DNA from: JBOHUX01 sp050734915
GTDB taxonomy: Bacteria > Chloroflexota > Dormibacteria > Dormibacterales > Dormibacteraceae
Length of the DNA stretch: 10,170 nucleotides
Assembly: GCA_050734915.1 (NCBI GenBank)
Contig: JBOHUX010000076.1
Coordinates: 1-10,170, forward strand
Direction of reading: 5' to 3'
A program made the position numbers and the translations under genes. Below, in pieces: positions 6,536-10,170 of this stretch (positions are counted from its first letter, which is position 1; each line of letters begins with the position of its first letter). A model generated the notes under the pieces. It ran no database searches. It had not been told where the DNA came from and worked only from the letters and a program-made list of their open reading frames with translations.

Positions 6536-8103
6536 CGGGGCAACTGCCGGACCACGGATGCCGGATCCATGTCGTCCCGCAGGCCCTTGAAGGCGGGATG
6601 GCGGAGCATGCCCTGGCCGGTCCACTCTCCGAACTCGATCTCGCCGACCAGTGACGGATTCACGAAGACCGCCCCCCGAGGTGTCCCGGCGCCGGGCTCG
6701 AATGGGCTCTCCCGCCGTCCGATCGACGCCAGGAGTGCCGCCAGACGGTCCAGCATCGCTTCCGTGAAGCCGGTCCCCACCTTGCCCGCGTATTTGAGCA
6801 CGCCCGCCTCGTGGTAGCCCACCAAGAGCGCGCCCACGCGGCCCTGACGGCCGCCCTGGCCGGGCAGCCAGCCGCCGATCACCAGCTCCTGCGAGCGGTG
6901 GATCTTGACCTTGAGCCAGGATCCGCCCCGGTCGCCAGGCCGGTACCGGTCCCCGAGCCGCTTGGCGACCACGCCCTCGAAGCCCTGGCGGCGCGCCGCG
7001 TCCAGCATCGAGCGGCCGTCGCCCGATCGCCACGGCGGCACCTGCCAGTGGGCTCCGGAGAGCCGGAGCGAGTCCAGGATCCGGCGCCGCTCCTCATAGG
7101 GGCGCTCGAGCGTGGAGCGGCCGTTCGCGTAGAGGACGTCGAAGACCATGTAGTAGACCGGCACCTCCGCCGCCGCCTTCTTGACGTCCCGCTCCCGGGT
7201 GAGCCCCATCCGCCGCTGGAGCCGTTCGAAGCTCGGCCGGCCCTCGTCGTCGAGCGCGATCAGCTCCCCGTCCAGGATGGCTGAACGGCTCCCCAGCTCC
7301 CCGCCGAGCGCCCTCAACTCCGGATAGCGCGGCGTGATGACCTCGCCGCTCCGACTGAGGACGCGCACGGTGCCGCCTTCCACGTAGGTTACGGCGCGGA
7401 CCCCGTCCCACTTGAACTCGAAGCCCCACCCGGACCGGTCGGTGGGGAGGTTGGCCGCCGGCTTGGCGAGCATCGGCTCGACGCGCTCCGGCATCCGCTC
7501 CAGCCCGGGATCCTGGGGCGGATCCATGCGGTGCATCATCCAGTGCCGGCCTTCGGTCTGGAAGAGGACGTATCGGCCCTTAACGCGGGCCCCCGCCAGC
7601 ACCACCATCACCTCGTCCTCGCGGAACTTCTCCTCCTGGTAGGTGCCCGCGTCCCAGATCGAGACCCGTCCCCCGCCGTACTGTCCGGCCGGGATCTCGC
7701 CTTCGAAGTCGATGTACGAGAGGGGATGATCCTCGACCTGGACGGCGAGATGGTTCTGCTTGGGATCGGGGGGAATCCCCTTGGGCACCGCCCAGGAGAC
7801 CAGCACGCCGCCCCTCTCGAGCCGGAAGTCCCAGTGCAGGCGACGGGCGTGGTGCTCCTGGATCACGAAGCGGAGGCTTCGCCGGGGGCCGACCTTCGCC
7901 CGGCGCGGTCCGGCGCTCGGTTCGGGCGTCCGGTCGAAGTCGCGCTTGGCCCGGTAGCGATCGAGACCGCCGGCCCGTTCCGGCTCGGCCGCCGCGGCCG
8001 GCCGGCGGGGCTGGGACGCCCGGCCCCCTGCCACCGGCTTCGGGGAGCCCCTGTCCTCGTCAGCCGCCGGTTTGATGCTGCTCGTCGTCCCGGGACGGTT
8101 CAC
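6532..8103 (-). CDS. ligD: ATP-dependent DNA ligase LigD (3'-phosphoesterase plus ligase domains)
   Basis: The protein has 523 residues. After a low-complexity N-terminus (1-47) comes the phosphoesterase domain (about 48-195): LDRYRAKRDFDRTPEP, then FVIQEHHARRLHWDFRLE (79-96, His84, His90, Asp92), VEDHPLSYIDFEGEIPAGQY (123-142) and IWDAGTY. The ATP-dependent ligase domain follows: EFKWDGVRA (229-237, nucleotidyl Lys231), SRSG (250-253), LDGELIALDDEG (277-288), YYMVFDVLYANG (317-328), EGVVAKR (376-382) and SWLKVK (395-400). A C-terminal OB-fold ends with GEWTGQGMLRHPAFKGLR. It trims 3' ends and seals breaks in Ku-dependent end joining. The polymerase is encoded separately just downstream. GTG 8103 lacks a ribosome site; GTG 8034 is an alternative that still keeps both domains. 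Confidence 0.94.
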   Translation of the reverse strand: MNRPGTTSSIKPAADEDRGSPKPVAGGRASQPRRPAAAAEPERAGGLDRYRAKRDFDRTPEPSAGPRRAKVGPRRSLRFVIQEHHARRLHWDFRLERGGVLVSWAVPKGIPPDPKQNHLAVQVEDHPLSYIDFEGEIPAGQYGGGRVSIWDAGTYQEEKFREDEVMVVLAGARVKGRYVLFQTEGRHWMMHRMDPPQDPGLERMPERVEPMLAKPAANLPTDRSGWGFEFKWDGVRAVTYVEGGTVRVLSRSGEVITPRYPELRALGGELGSRSAILDGELIALDDEGRPSFERLQRRMGLTRERDVKKAAAEVPVYYMVFDVLYANGRSTLERPYEERRRILDSLRLSGAHWQVPPWRSGDGRSMLDAARRQGFEGVVAKRLGDRYRPGDRGGSWLKVKIHRSQELVIGGWLPGQGGRQGRVGALLVGYHEAGVLKYAGKVGTGFTEAMLDRLAALLASIGRRESPFEPGAGTPRGAVFVNPSLVGEIEFGEWTGQGMLRHPAFKGLRDDMDPASVVRQLPR

Positions 8104-8275
8104 GGTCCGGGGGCGGCCCGCCGCCCGTGTAGGCGTCGTTGACCTGGACGGATTCCTCCCCGGGAGCCTGATCGCTGCCGGGCGGCTGGCCCCAGTCGTT
8201 GCGGGGCCGCCGCCGGTGCGCGTCGGGGGGCCGGGCTCGGTCGGGCTCTGGCGGTCGACCGCCTTGGTCGGTCAT
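8060..8275 (-). CDS. Possible small hydrophilic protein upstream of ligD (doubtful)
   Basis: A 71-codon frame starts with ATG at 8275, preceded on the minus strand by AGGCAGGTACGTG, a tolerable ribosome site. The product is very hydrophilic and rich in Pro, Gly, Asp and Arg (MTDQGGRPPEPDRARPPDA at the start, QVNDAYTGGGPPPDREP later). It has no membrane segment or motif I recognise. It overlaps the assigned ligD start by 44 nt in another frame, which would fit better if ligD really starts at 8034. In G+C-rich DNA such frames often arise by chance, and the composition is what a spurious frame would give. I list it because otherwise this stretch has no assigned gene. Confidence 0.25.
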   Translation of the reverse strand: MTDQGGRPPEPDRARPPDAHRRRPRNDWGQPPGSDQAPGEESVQVNDAYTGGGPPPDREPSRDDEQHQTGG

Positions 8276-8330
8276 CACGTACCTGCCTGGCGCTCAGCGT
8301 AGCCGACGGCGGCCCCGGCGGGCGACCCGC

Positions 8331-8362
8331 GAAGGCCGGCGGGCCCTTAACAGCGGGCCTTC
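8331..8362. repeat. Inverted repeat in the divergent gap
   Basis: GAAGGCC (8331-8337) and GGCCTTC (8356-8362) are perfect 7-base complements with an 18-base loop. Within it GGCCC (8342-8346) and GGGCC (8355-8359) can form an alternative 5-bp hairpin around TTAACAGC. There is no T-run, so a rho-independent terminator is unlikely. It could be an operator or an RNA hairpin, or chance in G+C-rich DNA. Confidence 0.35.
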
Positions 8363-8422
8363 CTTGGCGAGGGTGCGCCCGCCAGACTCCGTCCAGCCTG
8401 TTTCCCCGGCATTTGCCATTTC

Positions 8423-8427
8423 GGAGG
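8423..8427 (+). promoter_or_regulatory. Shine-Dalgarno site of the VirB2-like gene
   Basis: GGAGG with an 8-nt spacer to GTG 8436. It decides the start of the small two-helix protein, whose frame is open far upstream. Confidence 0.85.
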
Positions 8428-8435
8428 TACGGATC

Positions 8436-8699
8436 GTGATCTTCCTTGTCAGCGGGGTGCCCGACGTCGCGCCCATCGAGACCGTCCTGACCGCCTGGAT
8501 CGGGATCGGCCAGGCGTTGGTGGGTTCGATCGGCGCCCTCGCCTTTGTCTTCGCCTTTCTCTGGAAGATGACCGCAGTCGAGCCGCGCGCCATCCTCCAG
8601 GCCAAGCAATGGATCCAGCGCATCGTGGTCGGCACGGTCGGCGTCGAGATGGCGGGCACGATCGTCCACGTCCTGACCGGTGCGCTCCCCCACGGATGA
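8436..8699 (+). CDS. Small two-helix membrane protein, VirB2/TrbC-like
   Basis: The protein has 87 residues from GTG 8436, chosen for the GGAGG 8 nt upstream; the frame stays open upstream but is Arg/Pro-rich there. Two hydrophobic segments (about 15-42 and 60-82) flank a short charged loop (KMTAVEPRAILQAKQWIQR, 44-62). This two-helix hairpin, its size and its position just before a TrbL/VirB6-like gene resemble VirB2/TrbC-type pilins or T4SS-associated small membrane proteins. Unlike classical VirB2 it has no long signal peptide. The stop overlaps the next start by 4 nt (ATGA), so the two proteins are probably made together and may interact in the membrane. The family call rests on topology and context, not on a diagnostic motif. 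Confidence 0.6.
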   Translation: MIFLVSGVPDVAPIETVLTAWIGIGQALVGSIGALAFVFAFLWKMTAVEPRAILQAKQWIQRIVVGTVGVEMAGTIVHVLTGALPHG

Positions 8700-9586
8700 A
8701 CCCCATGGACGTGCTGGGCGGGCTCCACACGCTGGTCTCGGAGATCATGGGCTTCCTCTGGATGATCGCGCCGGTCCACTGGCTGCCCTGGGCCCTCCGC
8801 GGCACCTCCCAGTACGTCACGGACATCTTCCACAGCTTCGTCATCAGCACCGGCAACCCGGACCAGGCAGGGGCCTCGTTCATCTCCTCGCCGACCATCG
8901 CCCGCTTCGAGCCCTTCTGCCAGGGGGTGGCCGACGCCGGTCTGGCGACGGCGTTCATGTGGGGGTCGTTCCGCGCCATGTGGACGAGCAGCGTGCGACC
9001 CCACTACACGGCGCGGATCGTCCTTCCCCGGGTGGTCCTGGCGGTCATCCTCATCAACTTCTCGGGCATCCTCTTCCAGGCCGGCGTCGAGTTCAACAAC
9101 GTGCTCTGCAACGCGATCACCGAGCGCGGCGTCTCCTTCGACTGGGCCTCCGGCCTGGCGCCCGGGGATCCCACCGGCGCGCCGCTCAGCCTCATCGTCA
9201 CGGTGGTGCTGGCGGGAGGCTACCTCCTGCTCGCGTTCGTCTACGTGGTCAGATACGCGCTGCTGGTGGTGCTCGCGATCACCGCCCCCATCGCCGCGCT
9301 CCTGTTCGTCCTTCCCGACACCCAGAAGTACGCCCGCCAGTGGGGCCACCTGCTCGTTCCGACCCTGCTCATGCAGCCGGTTCAGCTGCTGATCCTCGGC
9401 ATCGGCTTCAGCCTCAACGCGACCGCCACCGGCCTGCCCGGCCACGTCTTCGCGCTGGCGGCGCTCTTCCTCACCTTCAAGGTTCCCGGCGCCCTCCACG
9501 CCGCCTCCAGCGCCAGCTCGCACGCGGCCAGTGACGGCAAGCGGTGGGCCAAGCATGCCGTCCACGCGGCGACCAAGGCGCTCTAG
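8696..9586 (+). CDS. TrbL/VirB6-like polytopic membrane protein of a type IV secretion system
   Basis: The protein has 296 residues from ATG 8696, which overlaps the preceding stop as ATGA; ATG 8705 is a possible alternative. Hydrophobic segments lie near 15-33, 107-129, 163-184, 187-207, 218-240 and 249-262. The stretch VRYALLVVLAITAPIAALLF (185-204), followed by LPDTQKYARQWG (206-217) and a helix rich in Leu and Gln, is typical of the TrbL-type conjugal transfer family. Loop residues 50-80 and 139-162 are hydrophilic and could face outward. VirB6/TrbL proteins form part of the inner-membrane channel that passes DNA or protein. Ala/Ser/His-rich C-terminus (268-296). Likely same transcript as the VirB2-like gene and the M23 peptidase. 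No ATPase (VirB4, VirD4) or relaxase is seen here, so the substrate is unknown. Confidence 0.75.
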   Translation: MNPMDVLGGLHTLVSEIMGFLWMIAPVHWLPWALRGTSQYVTDIFHSFVISTGNPDQAGASFISSPTIARFEPFCQGVADAGLATAFMWGSFRAMWTSSVRPHYTARIVLPRVVLAVILINFSGILFQAGVEFNNVLCNAITERGVSFDWASGLAPGDPTGAPLSLIVTVVLAGGYLLLAFVYVVRYALLVVLAITAPIAALLFVLPDTQKYARQWGHLLVPTLLMQPVQLLILGIGFSLNATATGLPGHVFALAALFLTFKVPGALHAASSASSHAASDGKRWAKHAVHAATKAL

Positions 9587-9600
9587 CAGCCTGGGTCGCC

Positions 9601-10143
9601 ATGAAGATCCTGCTCGCCGTGCTCGCCGTCCTCCTGCTCGGCCTCCTCTCCGAGCCCGCCATGCCGGCGCCCGCAGCCCCTCTCGACAGTACTGGCCGTG
9701 GGCTTCCGGGGCTGGTCGCGGGGGCCACCGTCACGCAGCCCTTCGGATGCACGGCGCTGGCGCTGGAGCCGCCCGACGCCTCCTGCCCGGGCGGGCATTT
9801 CCACTCCGGCATCGACCTCGCGGCGCCCGTCGGGACGCCCGTCCGGGCGGCGGCCGGCGGTCTCGTCAAGGTGGTCCGCAGCCCGGGCGGCTACGGGCTC
9901 CATGTCTTCACGACCGGCCCTATGGGCACCCTCATCATCTACGGCCATCTGTCGGCCGCGGTGGCCTGGACCGGAGAGGAGATCGTGGCCGGCCAGGAGG
10001 TGGGGCGGGTGGGTACGACCGGCAACTCGAGTGGCCCGCACCTGCACTTCGAGGTGCGCGTCAACGGCATCCCCGTCGATCCCGTGAGCTGGCTGGCCAG
10101 GGGCTCGCCGACCGGCCCTGGACGCAATGGAGGTAATCGATGA
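9601..10143 (+). CDS. Exported M23-family peptidoglycan endopeptidase
   Basis: The protein has 180 residues. Residues 1-20 look like a signal peptide or anchor (MKILLAVLAVLLLGLLSEPA). The M23 (LytM) domain covers about 40-165: TVTQPFGC (43-50), the zinc motif GHFHSGIDLAAPVGTPV (65-81, His68 and Asp72), GGLVKVV, IIYGHLS (112-118, His116) and GPHLHFEVRVNG (145-156, His147 and His149). All zinc and catalytic positions of an active enzyme are present. Cysteines 50 and 62 could form a disulfide. Such enzymes cut peptide cross-links in the cell wall; next to a TrbL/VirB6-like gene it probably opens the wall for the secretion apparatus. ATG 9601 is 14 nt after the preceding stop, without a clear ribosome site. 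An upstream extension of the frame lacks the signal sequence at its start. Confidence 0.9.
   Translation: MKILLAVLAVLLLGLLSEPAMPAPAAPLDSTGRGLPGLVAGATVTQPFGCTALALEPPDASCPGGHFHSGIDLAAPVGTPVRAAAGGLVKVVRSPGGYGLHVFTTGPMGTLIIYGHLSAAVAWTGEEIVAGQEVGRVGTTGNSSGPHLHFEVRVNGIPVDPVSWLARGSPTGPGRNGGNR
10129..10133 (+). promoter_or_regulatory. Shine-Dalgarno site of ssb
   Basis: GGAGG lies inside the last codons of the M23 peptidase gene, 6 nt before ATG 10140 (9 nt before ATG 10143). It supports active translation of the next gene even though it overlaps the peptidase stop. Confidence 0.8.
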
Positions 10144-10170
10144 TGGTCAACAAGGTGATCCTGATCGGCC
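10140..10170 (+). CDS. ssb: Single-stranded DNA-binding protein SSB (partial, first 10 codons)
   Basis: Only MMVNKVILIG is encoded before the window ends. MVNKVILIG is the very common N-terminus of bacterial SSB (start of the OB-fold). The ATG at 10140 overlaps the M23 stop (ATGA), with GGAGG upstream; ATG 10143 is equally possible. SSB coats single-stranded DNA in replication, repair and conjugation. Its coupling to a cell-wall hydrolase and a TrbL-like gene suggests it belongs to the transfer-like cluster rather than the usual rpsF-ssb-rpsR operon, but the downstream genes are not visible. Confidence 0.7.
   Translation, partial: MMVNKVILIG

Larger units (their letters stand above)
8279..8435. 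promoter_or_regulatory. Divergent gap between the ligD side and the transfer-like gene cluster
   Basis: About 157 bases (332 if the doubtful small ORF is not real) separate the minus-strand ligD operon from the plus-strand VirB2-like gene, so promoters for both should be here. I see no convincing -35/-10 pair. The stretch contains an inverted repeat at 8331-8362 and ends in a strong ribosome site at 8423-8427. No tRNA or integrase site is recognisable. Confidence 0.45.

Noticed and set aside
4649..6817. A very long open frame on the plus strand (over 700 codons)
   Set aside because: It runs out of frame across the FNT gene and antisense to both ligD genes. Its product is rich in Arg, Gly and Pro with no motifs, as expected for a shadow frame in G+C-rich DNA.
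8294..9565. Minus-strand open frame of about 420 codons opposite the TrbL-like gene
   Set aside because: Antisense to two membrane-protein genes with good starts and overlaps. Its very charged composition is the usual mirror of hydrophobic codons.

Overview
This is a G+C-rich window (well over 60 % by eye) from a bacterium with third-position G/C codons, frequent GTG starts and very tight gene packing. The genes present (Tad pilus genes in an actinobacterial/chloroflexal style, LigD split over two genes, a TrbL-type transfer protein) suggest an actinobacterium or a deep relative such as Chloroflexota or Dormibacterota. That placement is inference; the window has no rRNA or other lineage marker.

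Layout. (1) Bases 1-2038, minus strand: cpaB, tadB and the first 64 codons of a tadC-like gene, i.e. the inner-membrane and assembly part of a Tad (tight adherence, type IVc) pilus machine. (2) Bases 2039-2286: a divergent, gene-free regulatory stretch. (3) Bases 2287-4621, plus strand: three overlapping genes, TadE-like / TadG-like / TadE-like, encoding the pseudopilin-type and exported parts of the same machine. The TadG-like protein has a large Asn-Asn-rich exported domain. (4) Bases 4719-5564, plus: a formate/nitrite-transporter (FNT) family channel, apparently monocistronic. (5) Bases 5594-8103, minus: an NHEJ repair operon with LigD split into phosphoesterase-ligase and polymerase proteins joined by a 4-nt overlap; Ku is not in the window. 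A doubtful 71-codon ORF lies at its 5' end. (6) Bases 8279-8435: a second divergent gap. (7) Bases 8436-10170, plus: a compact run of a VirB2/TrbC-like two-helix protein, a TrbL/VirB6-like membrane protein, an exported M23 peptidase and the start of ssb. This looks like part of a type IV secretion or conjugation module.

How the genes work together. CpaB, TadB, TadC, TadE and TadG should form one envelope-spanning pilus or adhesion system, but the TadA ATPase, TadZ, prepilin peptidase and major Flp pilin are not in this window. The right-hand genes fit a DNA-transfer apparatus: pilin-like subunit, polytopic channel component, cell-wall hydrolase and single-strand-binding protein. Translational coupling is widespread: five gene junctions overlap by 1 or 4 nt.

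The observations most worth following are the Asn-ladder exported domain, the paired cysteines across exported Tad parts, the His-to-Gln change in LigD polymerase motif II, and the transfer-like cluster. None of these proves a new system; each is a testable lead.
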